From Begonia masoniana (taxonomy: Eukaryota > Streptophyta > Magnoliopsida > Cucurbitales > Begoniaceae): 64,000 nucleotides of DNA. The DNA is taken from the NCBI GenBank assembly GCA_022432975.1, contig CM039509.1:46123167-46187166 (forward strand). The letters run 5' to 3'. Below, in pieces: positions 45,801 to 58,338 of this stretch; position 1 is the stretch's first letter, and each line of letters begins with the position of its first letter. The notes under the pieces are model-generated. The model was given only the letters and a program-made list of their open reading frames with translations. It was not told where the DNA came from and did no database searches. The translations under genes were made by a program, and so were the position numbers.

Positions 45801-46880
45801 AAAAAATGGTAGTTTGAAAATTTTGAAAGACAAGTGTCAAATTTAATAGAAAAATTAACGGGAGGGGTCGAATTGCAAATGACGTCAACGATAGAGATTG
45901 ATTGGGTAAAAAATAAACGTTGGGGGACAATTGACCATTGACCCAATACGTTAGGGGTTAAATTAAACTTTTCTCAATTTAAAATTTTGTGTTACCAAAC
46001 ACTAAAATATACATTAAATTCTCAAATAATCACCCTTGCAACATCGACCCCAAACGCGTCCTTAGAGTTGGTCAAACTTTTAAGATAAAAATTTAGGACG
46101 AAGGAATGTGATTTGGAGAACTCCCTCTTCTCGCATTCATTGCACACAAAAACACAACTAGTTTGCTTCTATTAGGCAACATTTCTAAAATCAGTACAAA
46201 AATTTACCAAAAACCTAAGAGCTAAACCCTAGATCCACATAAAACTCATAAAAGTCGATACAAACTTATAAAGTCTACAATTCTCCGATCAAACCCATAA
46301 CATCAACTAATTTGTCACTGAAATTTAATACAATAACTACGCCAAACTTATTATTTATAAGATTTTGTAGCCAAAATGTTTCGTGCAAAACTCACTAATA
46401 TCACGATCGTTAGTATAACTTCTACAATGCATGATAAGTCAATTTTAAAAAATGCCAGTCGTGTTAAAACAACTAATATATTTTTGTACGAGCACGTTTT
46501 TAGAAACTACTCGTAAATTGATCTAAAAATTTAATATTTTCCACAATGTTTTTAGTCGTGTTTAATAATTTATAATATTAACTGTAATCTAATTGTACTA
46601 ATCATTATTTTTCACATCAACAAGTATATTTAAAGAATAATCGTACCATTGTTCTTGTTTTCGGAGTAACCTTATCTCATTAATATTATGATCTTTCGTC
46701 AAGGATAAACTAGACATTCTAACGGGTGAAACGACGTGAGGTACCCATTAAACGCAAGACAAGATGGAACATGGTGATTTACCTTAATACCCTTAGTGGA
46801 GGTGGTCGAAGCCTGTTAAATCATATACAAGAAACCAAACTAGTTTTATTAGTTGTTGCAGCTCGTCCTCTGATCTCTGA
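42871..46880. other. AT-rich intergenic region
   Basis: About 4 kb without a confident gene. It contains a 108-bp tandem duplication (44243-44458). Reiterated GTTCA/TTTATTTTGTT motifs lie near 44820-44910. A possible acidic C-terminal coding relic is on the minus strand (43979-44052, residues ending AEEEEEDNGDDE then stop). The minus-strand open frame near 45739-45946 has no recognisable domain. Confidence 0.45.
44243..44458. repeat. 108-bp tandem duplication
   Basis: 44243-44350 is repeated at 44351-44458 with no visible difference (starting AACATGATTTTTTTT, ending TTCACCTCTAAA). The near identity indicates a recent event or an assembly duplication. Confidence 0.9.
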
Positions 46881-47410
46881 AACGGTCGATGCAACAAGAA
46901 ATTGATGGAACCACCGATTGAAATTGAAAGGTGGCTCAGCTTTGATTAACCTTTTCAAATCAATCGACCGGACCGATTGCCGTTCCGGTGAGCGGGGATC
47001 TGGCGTTGTGCCTCTTCGCCGGAATCGGTAGGTTTTGCTTTTTCCTCTTCCTGATTTGTGCGCTCGTCTTTCATAATTGAGTCCCTGGGATCTTCGCCGG
47101 CTGGCTTTTTAATTTTTATTGGGATTCTAACTATGGATGTCTTGTTTTTCAATTTTATTTAGGGAGCATAATATGCTTAATCGGAATGATTGAATTTTCC
47201 AATCTGCAGGTCCATTCGATCTTTCTCACAAATAGTACATTTACTTCTCGTGGTGTATTCTGTGTTTATAGCGCAATAGTCGGAGTTGTGTGAGACGAAT
47301 CGCAGCTAATATAATTTTCATTTCATTTCTCATTTAATATTCTTTTGACTCTTGAGGTCATTGAGCGGGTGCTGATTTTGTTGGAACATAGGTAGCAGCG
47401 TTGTACCAAT

Positions 47411-50400
47411 ATGCAGATGCCCGATGATCTATCTAGGAATACGGATAACTCTAATACTACGTCATCCTGTCATCTGTGAGGCTAACAACACCTCAAAAAT
47501 CTCTTCCGGCGCCTGGGATTGTGCACTCAAATAGCCACAGGAGGTCAGCATTCCTCCCCACTTGTATTCCCTGAGAAACGCAGCAAGATCAAGTCTTCTG
47601 GCAGGCGGAACAGAGAGGCGAGTGTCTCCACCACTACCCCTATGGCCTGCAGTGATGATCGTGAAAAAGCAAAGAGCTTTGAACACACAATCGACGTCGG
47701 AGGAGGAGATGAAAAGTCAGATTTGTTGGGGGATTTAGTTTTTTCTGGAAAGCTGATGTTGGACAAGGGAAAGGCTACCAACAAGAATTCTTCGGATGTA
47801 CAACAGAGCTCTGCTGAGATTCCTAATCAACAAGCTATCGATGCTAAACTTACCAACAGGGCATTAATATGTGGCTCTTTCGTGCTTTCTTTAGAAGATG
47901 TCATCTCCGTAAGCTGTTCTTCTTCATATTGATCAAAATTTGTCCTTAGATTTCTAGCAACCTTCGTTAATCCATGTCGTGGTTCTATTTTTAATGACTT
48001 TGGCAGGTTTCATACAACGTTGGCCTCAGACATTTTACAGTACATTCATACCCATTAAAGAAGGGTTCTTTTTCTTGTTTTATGAAGGCCCGAAGAAGTA
48101 GGAAGGATTTTCGCTTCCTGGCTTCTAGCATAGAAGAGGCAATTCAGTGGGTTGGAGGGTTTGCAGATCAGCAGTGCTTTGTGAACTGTTTACCTCACCC
48201 TTTGGTATCTTCAAAAAAGCAGGCCTCTTCTGAGTTATTTCCAACGGATACTCCTCCTGAGTTACTTTTTAAATGCAAAAATCCGCCAAAGATGCTTGTC
48301 ATTTTGAATCCGCGCTCTGGAAGAGGTCGCTCAAGCAAAGTTTTCCATGATATCGTAGAACCACTATTTAAGGTATGACATCTTAGTTTTGTAAGTTATC
48401 ATTAGTTTCTCCTTTTATCATCAAACTTCTGCTCATATTTCAATATAACCTTTTGAGACAGAATCCTTTTAAGTTAATTTCAAGGCGAGAGCATGTCCTA
48501 GGAAGTTGGGGTTGGCCATGGATTAGATTGCTTGGCCTAAGGTTGTGGGTGCTTTGTTGAAGTTGGTGGTAGACTGGTAGTAATAGTTGTAATCATGACC
48601 CATGCGCTTTGTTGTCTGTCTGCGATGATCCTTATCATAGAGGGTTAACTTGTTTACATGAGATTAATTTGGGAAAAAGTTGTAGATATTGCCAAGAATG
48701 ATATCTTGGAGAGAATTTCTTTGAAGATCTGATATATTAGTTTTTTCTTAAGGAGTGTTGATGCTTGATTCGAGCTAGCTTCATTTAAAGTAGAGTGTGT
48801 GAAGCAGATGAATAGTGTTTTAGTAAACATAATAGAAATGTATGTGTTTAACATGGCCTGTCATGTCCTACATGTCTGAGTTGCGTTATTTGTAGTTCTT
48901 GTTTTATTTTTTATTCTCCATAGGTAGACATAACTCAACACACTACTGACTTTTTTTTTGAAAAAGGAATAAAAAAAATTACCGAACCACACATAGTGAA
49001 ACCCCCTCGGTTGTATCTCGTTCCCTCATCATTTCCTTTCATTCTGTGGCAACAACTGATCTCTCCTAGACTGACTTCAATTGAAATTTCCGTATTTAAA
49101 TATTGATTACAAATTTAGTCAATTAATGCAGATATTAAAGTCAACTCACAAGATATAGAAGAGGGAAAAGACAGCCGCACTTTCCAAACTCATAGAGGGA
49201 AGAAATTAGAAATAATCCTCTTTTCCTCTACTGCTAATTGGTTCCAAATATGAGGGGGAAATGGAAATGATTTCCCTCAAAAGGAGGGGAAGAAAAAGGA
49301 AAATGATAGTGTGGTATTAAAATTTAACAGTGATTACATAGTGCGTCTGGAGATTGCACTTGCCTGCAACCAGCATGTATTTTTCCACTTGGAGGAATGA
49401 CGAGATTTCATTTCAAAAAACAAGATTACAACAACTTGACTAAGAAATGGTTATTTGATGTCATAATCTGTTTGTCAAATTTTAGCCTATATATTTTTTT
49501 TTGTCAAAATCACAGTTTGTCTTTTCAGTACCTTCCACATCCTTTATGTGAATTTCTAGTTCTGCGTGTTAACTTTATTTTCTCTGAATTTACTGGTTCA
49601 GTTTTTGAATCACGTTTTATGATAGTACCGGACATCTCACTTGAAGTGGTTGGTTTGTATTAGGGAGTTCTTTCAGTGCTGTTGTCCTAAATCTTTTATT
49701 TTTTTGCTTTGTCATATTATCTGTCAGCTTGCTGGGTTCAAATTGGAGATAGTTAAAACAACATCAGCAGGTCATGCTAGAAAACTTGCATCAAGTGTTG
49801 ACATCAGCACTTGCCCAGATGGTACTATTGTTGCCTCCTAAAACTTATCTTATTTTAGTTTATATATTTTCTTCATGATCTCATTCCCCTTTGTTTTGTA
49901 CTACAAATTACAGGAATTATTTGTGTTGGAGGCGATGGAATTATTAATGAGGTTGGTTAACAATATGAAATCTTTCAACATTCTTGTACAATAGGATGAA
50001 GAATTATAGTTCCTCTTTGTTGAATTTCCCTCAAAGTTACTATATTTAGATTTATTGTGTCATATTATGAAATCTAAGTTTTCAACTTGGGTTCTTTAAT
50101 TTAGGAGTAAATATATTTTTCTTTATTAGGATCTATTACCTTCTTTATCTTAATAGGAATTGTATATATGGTGATGTAAGTTTATCATTCATAGATAGAA
50201 AATAAAAGGGTAATTATCGATTTGAACCCTGTACTATACACGTTTTTTTAATTCGCCCATTGTACTAAAAAAACCGTCAAATCAAACCCTGTACTTTGAT
50301 TTTGTTATCAATTTAAACCTTCTATCAACAATTTCATTAAACCCTCATTTAAAAAATTACCAAACGATATTGGATTCAGTTGAAATTTTTACCACATGTT

Positions 50401-53400
50401 TACTACTTAATGAGAAGATAATCTGGAAAGTTTTGTAATGTTTTAATACATGTACGATTTATTGTAATTTTATTTTAGTATTTTATAAAAATATTATAAT
50501 AAATCATACAAATTTTAGAAAATCACGAAACATTTTCTATTATCTACCCATGATATGTTGAACATGTGAAATTTTTTTCAAATAAATCAAATATCTTTTG
50601 ATATTTTTTTAAAAATTAATTTACAAAGTAAAGAAGAAACTGAGATTAATTTAAAAAAATACCAAAAGATATTGGATTTATTTGAAACTTTTTTTTACAT
50701 GTTCACCACGTTATTGGTAGATAATAGAAATATTGTCGTAATTTTTTAAAAGTTGTATGATTTATTATAATATTTTTATAAAATACTAAAATAAAATTAC
50801 AATAAATCGTACATGTGTTAAAAAATCACGAAAAATTTTAGATTATCTTCTCATTAAGTAGTGAACATGTGGTAAAAATTTCAAGTGAATCCAAGATCGT
50901 TTGATAATTTTTAAATGAGGGTTTAATGAAATTGTTGATAGAAGATCTAAATTGATAACAAAATCAAAGTACAGGGTTTGATTTGACGGTTTTTTTAGTA
51001 CAGGGGGCGAATTGAAAAAATGTGTATAGTACAGGGTTCAAATCGATAATTACCTAAAATAAAATTATTATTTTTCCATTTATGTCAAAATTCTACATGG
51101 TATCAGAGAAGGTTTTCACGCTGCTCTTCCAGTTACACACACTGGAATAATCATCTCTTCGATTACCCGCTGTCGCTGGATCCATCTCCTCTGGCGTCGA
51201 CAGGAGGATACGAACCTAAGCAGGCAGAGCCCTAATCGTTATCTCAGTCGTATCGCCACTCATCCTCAATATGGTTCGCACCTACCTCTTGTTGCACTCA
51301 GTCGAGTACATCTCTCGGTCTCGCAAACCCTAATCGCTATCTCCTCTAAGTTGTGCATGGTATGACATATGAAATCCTAGCTTCATCAGGAAGCTTTCTC
51401 TTCTAGAGAAAAATTTGGAGAACTCTAGAACTTTTGAGAATGTCTGTGTTCTCATCACCAATCATAGACTCAACAGTCAAAATTTTCTTCAATGGTCTCA
51501 GTTTGTCAAAATGTTTATTTGTGGCAGAGGCAAAGAAGACTATCTAATTGGAGAAATCTCAACACCAACAAAGGATGATCCACACTATAAGAAGTGGAAA
51601 GCTAAAAATCATCTAATTATGTCATGACTTATCAACTCAATGAATGGAGATATTGGAGAAAATTTTCTTCTATACGAGACAACACAAGAAATTTAAGAAT
51701 CTCTCAGAGAAATCTACTCTAATTCTGAAAATACATTAGAACTATTTGCAATAGAGTTAATTCTTCATTGGTCTACGACAGGATGATCCCTCAGTGACAC
51801 AATTCTTTAGCATACTCACTCGTCATTTGCATCAACTAGACATATTCGAAAAACATGAATGAAAGTGTTCTGAAGATGTTGCAATGTATAGGAGAATTGT
51901 GGAGAAAAAAGGACATTTAAATTCCTCTTTGGATTAAACAAAAATTTGGATGATGTTTGAGGTAAAGTGATGGGAACTAAGCCCTTTCCAAGCCTTCAGG
52001 AAGTCTTTTCTTGAGGTTCGTCGAGAGGAAAGCAGGAAAAAAGTGATGATGGGTACTCAAAACTCTCCTCAAATTGTAGAAGGATATGCTCTTGTGGTCC
52101 GTAACTCACGATCTCAACATCAAGATAGCCGTCAAAAGAAAGGAAGACCATGGTGTGGTGTGATCATTGTGCTAAGCCGGGTCACACGAAGGATATATGT
52201 TGGAAGCTACACGGGAAACCAGCAGATTGGAAACCTTCAAAGCCAAATTGTAACAATCCGCCTGGGGCCATGGTCATATACTTTATGACGTTGGCACACA
52301 TCACACTTGGCCACCCAATTTTCGACATCCTTCTTCATCCCTACCCAATACAATTCCCGAGCAATTCGTCGATAAGTCTTTCGGGCTCCGGCGTGCCCCC
52401 TATTACACTGTTATGAAATTCTCGGAGCAATTGAGGAATGTAGGTGGAAGTGCGAAGTAATACCAATCTATCCGCATATAAAAGTCGTCCATTAACTACA
52501 TTGTAACTCTCATATCCGCCCTCTTTGCGGCTCACCGCCTCCCGAATTTGCCTCATCCCTTCCCCGGTATGGTTGTCACGAAGGAGTCCCGTCCAATCTG
52601 ATGTGACTGTAGTGTAGTAGACAGAATCGAGAGGAGAGGTGCTTCATCCCGACGCGATAAGGCGTCCGCAGCGCGGTTGCTTGCTCCGGAACGAAATTGT
52701 ATCTCAAACGTATAGCCGAGGAGCTTGGATAACCATTTTTGATGCGTGTCAGCGACTAAACGCTGTTCCAGTAGGAATTTTAAACTTCGTTGATCCGTGC
52801 GCACCAAAAATTTCCGTCCCAGCAAATATGGCCTCCATTTCTGGATAGCGAGAACAATCGCCATAAGTTCTCGCTCATAAACTGATTTTTGTCGAGCTCG
52901 AGTAGTAAGCGGGTAGCATAGCATTTTTTTGGTCATTGTGATGTGAAAAATCTGCTTGTGAGGATATCAAAATGGTGGTAAAATTAAAAAGGGGCATACT
53001 ATTGAAAGTTAAGGAAAAGAACATTGTGCCATATGTCAATGCCAGTCAAAATGGGCTATTTTTTCGTTATATTTTGTTAAGAAAAAAACAAATTTGATGT
53101 AAAACCCACACGTAAGCCTATCAAAATGGTGGTAAAATTCAAGAGTGTCAAAAGTAAAGAACTGCGAAAAAAACTTTTTTGATAATTATTCTTATAACAC
53201 CAGATATTTAACAACTAACCAAAATTTCAAAATCATGATTTATGAGAATTTAAATTTGAATTTAAAAGAACTCAAACCTATTCTAACTAGATAAGCATAA
53301 TCCTAGTTATTCAAATAAAGTAAAATGACTTAAGGCATATTTTTTTTATAAAAAAAGAGGCATTTTAGTGAAAGAACATTACGCCATATCCTGTCAATGT

Positions 53401-56400
53401 CAAAGAGGCTATTTTTCTGTTCTCTTTGTCTATGTGTTTAGGTGTGTTTTAGTAAAATAACATTGCATAAATGCGTATATAACGGTTGACAAAATAGGAT
53501 CATTTTGGTTGACATTTTAAATAGTTGGCATTGTAATTAATTATATGAAATTCTACAATGCACTATAGAACAGGCAGTTGGAGCTCCTGCTCATTAGTGA
53601 TTGCTTACACTTTTTTATCTAACAGTTGTGCACTATCATTTATGATCTATGCCATGGTATTTTCATACTGACAATGTGGCAGAAACTTGTTTTCAGGTTT
53701 TGAATGGTCTGCTCGGTAGAGACAACCAGAAAGAAGGAATTTCTATACCAATTGGAATCATACCAGCTGGTTCTGATAATTCACTTGTTTGGACTGTTCT
53801 CGGAGTTAGAGACCCTATTTCTGCTGCAATGGCGATCGTAAAGGTGGTCTCATATTTATTTAAATAACACACACATGTATAACTATTGATGCATATTGTT
53901 TAGCAAACTTTCTTTTTGCGGGACAGGTTGAATTTTTTTTTGTCCATTACATATCTCAGCAGTATAGATTATACATTTAAAGTTTAGCATGCCACATAGT
54001 CATCTTTTTTCCTGAAACTAATATTATGAACTTTTTATTTTTTTTTTGGTTTTTGTATCCAAATCCTAATTGGTTGCAATAGTTCTGGATGCAAGGTGAA
54101 AGGGCTGTTTGTGGTGTGGTGTGTGTGTGTGTGTGTGTGTTTTTTTGGGGGGGGGGGGGGGGGGGCGGGTGGGGAGGATGGGTACCTAGTAGGTTGGCTA
54201 GGGTAAAACAGTAAATTAAGGTTGCTTAGATGACAAAATTAGTTAGGTAGCAGACCAGTGGGAAGGAGTTTTGAAGAAAGAATTTTAATGATGGCGTTTT
54301 GGGGGGAGATATTTAAACAAGGAAGGGAGACCAGAGGGGTATATTGCTTCTGTGAATTGTTTTGTTTAGAAGGAATCCGTCTTAGTCAATGTTGTACCAG
54401 GCTTGTGGTTATTAGAGCTCTTAGTAGGGTTATTAAGTTCGAGGAGTCAGGTTTTGGAATTTAGACTCTTCATAGATTTAAAGAAAATGGTATCATCCAT
54501 AAACCGAAGCGTGACACTTTGGATATTGTTGATTACCAAATGTCTCACCCTCTCCTGTAAAATTTATAAGCTTCCATGTAAAAAATTTTCTTTCTTAGGA
54601 CAAACTTACTTGTATCAATGTGGTAATGAGGATTAATATTTGACACTTGGTTTAAATGTTAGAAGCACCACAAAAGGCACTCAAGACAATGAGAGCGACA
54701 TTGCATCTGTTTGCAACACTTATGATCATATATCAAAATAGAAAGGCCTAAATACTATCCAAGTTGATGCGGATGTAAAAATAAGTTGACCTAATAGTCT
54801 TTCTATCAATAATTTGAAGGAAGAGGATGGTATTTTTTGTTTTATCTTTTTATTGTACTTTCTTGATATGACAAACGATTACAAGGCTGTTAATTATTTG
54901 TTTCTCTACTTTTCAAAGAGATCTACTAGTTCTATTATGTTAGTTATATCTCTATTTCCTTTTTTTTGAATGGCGTCTTATGTGTTTTTTGAAGTTAATG
55001 AGGCTTGTGCTGGTTTCAGGGAGGTCTTACTGCCACAGATGTTTTTGCTGTCGAGTGGATACAGTCTGGTGTTATTCATTTTGGGATGACAGTTTCATAT
55101 TACGGATTTGTTAGCGATGGTAAGTTTGTCTCTTAATGACTTCTGCTTTTATTTATCTTTTGTTATGCCTGGTGAAGAGCCCATGCTTAATAACTAACTG
55201 TAAATTTGGTTATGATGGGGTTTAAAATCTAAGCTTTGCTAGGAACTTTTTTTTTTTAATTTTCATCCCTAAAATCTCAATCCCTGCTCTTATAAATGCA
55301 ATTTTCACGTATAGTAATCTTCTGCTGCGATCAATGCTTCCTGCTCTGTAGCTGTGGTCAGCAGCATAATATTTTAAGCTGTTACATGCGTTCTAATTTA
55401 CTTGTTTTCTATTTTATATGGTTTTTACGATTCTGTTTTATTGCATTGGGTAAGCGTGAAGTTCTGGTTTGTATATGGCTGCTCATTGTGTTTGTAATGG
55501 AATTTCCATTATTCTCTCTGTTTCAATTGATAATTCTTCCCAGCCTCGTCCTGTTCATAATTCCCCTTTTAGATGTCATTATTTTTTAGCTAACGTTGGA
55601 ACAAAAATAAAATCTGCAAATAGGAAGAGAAGTCTGATAACGATGATGTGTATATTTCACTTTGCCAGTGTTGGAGCTTTCAGAGAAGTATCAGAAGGGA
55701 TTTGGGCCTCTGCGGTATTTTGTTGCTGGATTCCTTAAGTTCATATGCTTACCTAAATACAGTTACGAAGTAGAATACCTCTTAGCATCAAAAGAAGATG
55801 AACTGCAACAATATATTGAAACGGAAGTAGTTGACGTATCAGATGTGTACACAGAAGTTATGGGGAGACCAAATACAGAAAGAATTCCAAGAGCATCTAG
55901 TCTTTCAAGCATTGATTCAATAATGACGCCTAGTCGAATGTCTGGAGGGGACTTGGAAACCACTTGTAGTAGCACGCACGCTAGTACCGAACCATCTGAT
56001 TATGTCCGTGGAATTGATCCAAAATCAAAGCGTCTTTCATCTGGAAAGAGCAACATGCCTGCAGAAGCTGAAATTATTCATCCACAGCTGCCATTTTCAA
56101 CTACTCCCAACTCTAGAACCAGGTCGAAGTCAAGAGCAGACAAAGGGTGGGCTGGGGTAACAGGCACCCAAGATTTATCTAGATGTTCCTGGGGTAATAC
56201 TGCGGCAAACGATAGAGAGGATATATCTTCAACATTGTCTGATCCAGGTCCCATCTGGGATGCAGAACCAAAGTGGGAGGCTGAACATAATTGGAATACA
56301 GAAAAACCAATTGAATTGCCAGGTCCGTCAGGTGATATAGAAGTAGGAACCCGAAAACTAATCTTCTCTAAAATTGAGGATAAATGGATTACGACGAAAG

Positions 56401-57022
56401 GACAATTTCTGGGAATTCTTGTTTGCAACCATGCTTGCAGAACTGTTCAGAGTTCGCAGGTGGCCGCACCAAAAGCTGAACACGATGATAACACTTTGGA
56501 TTTGATCTTAGTACATGGGAGCGGACGGCTGAGGTTGTTGAGATTTTTCGTGCTGCTTCAGTTGGGTAAACATCTTACGCTGCCATATGTTGAATATGTC
56601 AAGGTATGGTGGTTAGCTATTAACGCTTTTTCACTTTTGGAATTTCATAAAAGTTCAACAAGCTGCTGCTTTAGTTCAATTAATGGAATTGATTGTATCT
56701 AGTGCTTGAATTTCGCAATCTGGTCGATGCTTTCTTCAAGCTAAAAATTCTCATATATGGTTGGACAACTCCGTGCTGCAGCTTATTTTAGCAAATCTAT
56801 TTAGAGTCCTATTTTTAAATTTTTTGGAATAATGTGATTGAAATTGCTAAGTTAGGCTCTGTTTAAATGCAGGTGAGATCAGTGAAGATTAAAGCCGGAA
56901 AACACACCCACAACAGCTGCGGAATCGATGGCGAACTTTTTCCACTAAATGGGCAGGTTATTTCTTCTTTGCTTCCAGAACAGTGTAGACTTATTGGCCG
57001 TCTTGCCAATCCTCACTTATAA
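47411..57022 (+). CDS. Sphingoid long-chain base kinase (LCBK1 type), about 775 aa
   Basis: Phosphorylates long-chain bases such as phytosphingosine at the 1-position, in membrane-linked sphingolipid signalling. Exons with GT-AG borders and consistent phase: 47411-47908, 48007-48372, 49728-49821, 49914-49951, 53697-53843, 55020-55119, 55669-56603 and 56873-57022. Catalytic landmarks are MLVILNPRSGRG (lipid-kinase/DAGK start), CVGGDGIINE (nucleotide loop), IGIIPAGSDNSL and GVVRD-type VLGVRDP. A long Ser-rich region lies in exon 7, and the fold closes with TLPYVEYVKVRSVKI...CGIDGELF. The N-terminal part has an apparent double frame change (about 47474-47505): the family-like LTTPQKSL lies in another frame than the ATG at 47411 and the downstream LCTQIATGGQHSSP. 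Either two small indel errors exist or translation starts downstream, for example at Met 47642. Leader introns (GTAGGT near 47029, CTGCAG near 47209) are likely. Intron 4 holds about 2.9 kb of transposon sequence. Confidence 0.88.
50208..51055. mobile_element. MULE-like foldback element, 848 bp, in LCBK1 intron 4
   Basis: Inverted ends GGGTAATTATCGATTTGAAC and GTTCAAATCGATAATTACCT, with arms extending inward (CCCTGTACT, AAATCAAACCC, ATTTAAACC and so on). The perfect 9-bp duplication AAAATAAAA (50199-50207 and 51056-51064) marks Mutator-type insertion. The inner part carries repeated CAAACGATATTGGATT, TTACCACATGTT and TTATTATAATATTTTTATAAAA motifs shared with 10803-11691. There is no ORF of note. 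Confidence 0.88.
51065..52260 (+). pseudogene. Ty1/copia gag fragment in LCBK1 intron 4
   Basis: Starts with a primer-binding-site-like TGGTATCAGAGAAGG at about 51099, just after an LTR-end-like TTCTACA. Gag landmarks are FLQWSQFVKMFICGRGKEDYL, KKWKAKNHLIMS and LINSMNGDIGENFLLYETTQEI (51415-51700, with stops). A zinc knuckle follows at about 52150-52240 (WCDHCAKPGHTKDICWKLHG). The foldback element 50208-51055 appears to sit in its LTR. The rest of the element is missing. Confidence 0.8.
52262..52936 (-). pseudogene. Ty3/gypsy RNase H-integrase fragment in LCBK1 intron 4
   Basis: Minus-strand frames show RNase H landmarks (SVYERELMAIVLAIQKWRPYL, TDQRSLKFLLEQR, NRAADALSRR) followed by the N-terminal integrase region (LLREFHNSVIGG...). 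It abuts the copia gag fragment at about 52260 in opposite orientation, so this is a composite of two unrelated broken elements. Confidence 0.8.
54118..54172. repeat. (GT)n, poly(T) and poly(G) tract in LCBK1 intron 5
   Basis: A (GT)n run is followed by seven T residues and then about 20 consecutive G. G runs of this length are rare and hard to sequence, so the exact length should be treated with caution. Confidence 0.85.
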
Positions 57023-57825
57023 CGGGGTTCTCGTAATTATTTGTTCTTTTTCTCTTTTGGGAATGGGTAATCGAAGCACAGCATTGATGTGTATTTTGTA
57101 GAAGCAGAGCATTCATACGCCAAACTAGAAATCCTGTGCCTTTTAAATTCCCTCTCTTGACCCATCTTGTCTTTCTTGCGCTTGCACAACCTTGGATCCA
57201 GTAATTCTTTTGTTTGTATCTACTATCTGTTGCTTGTTCATTTGTTTGCGTTGAGGGCTGATAAAATTAGCCCACAATCTCTCTTGTATTTTGTTAGTCA
57301 AATAGAAGAGCAAGTGCGCATTTAGTTATTTTGTTGGACCAAGAAGCAAACCGCAATCCTCCCGCCGCAGAAGAACTTGTATATTATGTTTTTCATTGAG
57401 TGAGACGTTGTCACTCGTTTTTTTATTCATCTCGTGATTTCTAATTCAATTTCAAATTTTATCGTGCGATCTGCATAGTTTGAAATCGCCTGACAGACTT
57501 AAAAATTATAATAAAACATCGTATTAAATTGAAGATGTATATATACGTGGTGGATTTAACTAGATAAATTGAGCGTAAAGTCTACACCGGACGGACTAAG
57601 AACGAGAACTTGATATTCGAGTTTAGACCAAAACGATAAAATCGAGTTTTAGCAACAGGATAGGAACGCGTGAGAACCACATGGTCAGGTGTCGTAGAAG
57701 ATAAGAGTAGCTGCAACGAGACATTTTAACAAAGCAATCTCTCTCTCTCTCTTTTGCCTAACCCTATCTGTCTGTCCATCCATAAAACTAGGAAGAAGAC
57801 AAAAACCTAGAAATTCAGACTAAAA
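57023..57825. other. Spacer between LCBK1 and FTRV
   Basis: Includes the LCBK1 3' region and the FTRV promoter/leader with a CT tract at about 57739-57752. No additional gene. Confidence 0.55.
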
Positions 57826-58338
57826 ATGATTATTAGTGGCGCAACCAGCCTCGGTTTCACAACTCCGTCGTCCAACCCTGCAGCGGCCACCTCTTCCGCC
57901 GCTCGCTCTGCCCATTTCTCGTCCTTTGTCACGTGCGTTGACATCAAGCCATCTGCTGTGTGCTCTTTGAAAAGAGTGGGAAGGTATTCTTGTAAAGTTG
58001 TCCTCGGATCGGATTCTGACACTTCCACATTAGCGTCGGGATCGACATCGACGTCGCCGTTATCGTCGGAGGAGGAGGAAAAAGATGCCGGCCACGTTGC
58101 CAAGGTTGGAGCTAGAATCAGGGTCAAGGTGCCGTTGAAGTTTTATCATGTACCAAAGGTGCCGGAAGTAGATGTTACGGGGATGGAAGGGGTGATCAAG
58201 CAATACGTTGGGGTTTGGAAGGGCAAGCGGATCTCTGCGAATTTTCCGTTCAAGGTAGAGTTCGTTACTCAGGTCGAAAGCCGTGGCCCTGTTAAGTTCT
58301 TTGCTCATCTTAGGGAAGACGAGTTTGATTACCTTTAA
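57826..58338 (+). CDS. Ferredoxin:thioredoxin reductase, variable chain, chloroplast precursor (170 aa)
   Basis: Single-exon gene for the small subunit of the heterodimeric FTR. The enzyme passes electrons from photosynthetic ferredoxin to thioredoxins in the stroma. The subunit stabilises the catalytic [4Fe-4S] chain and has no catalytic cysteines of its own. Residues 1 to about 57 are Ser/Ala/Thr-rich with few acidic residues, a typical chloroplast transit peptide. An acidic linker (SSEEEEKDAG) follows. The SH3-like barrel then runs from about 93 (VGARIRVKVPLKFYHVPKVPE) through GMEGVIKQYVGVWKGKRISAN to FPFKVEFV and FFAHLREDEFDYL. Length fits the family. The gene lies 800 bp after LCBK1 on the same strand. 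Confidence 0.95.
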   Translation: MIISGATSLGFTTPSSNPAAATSSAARSAHFSSFVTCVDIKPSAVCSLKRVGRYSCKVVLGSDSDTSTLASGSTSTSPLSSEEEEKDAGHVAKVGARIRVKVPLKFYHVPKVPEVDVTGMEGVIKQYVGVWKGKRISANFPFKVEFVTQVESRGPVKFFAHLREDEFDYL

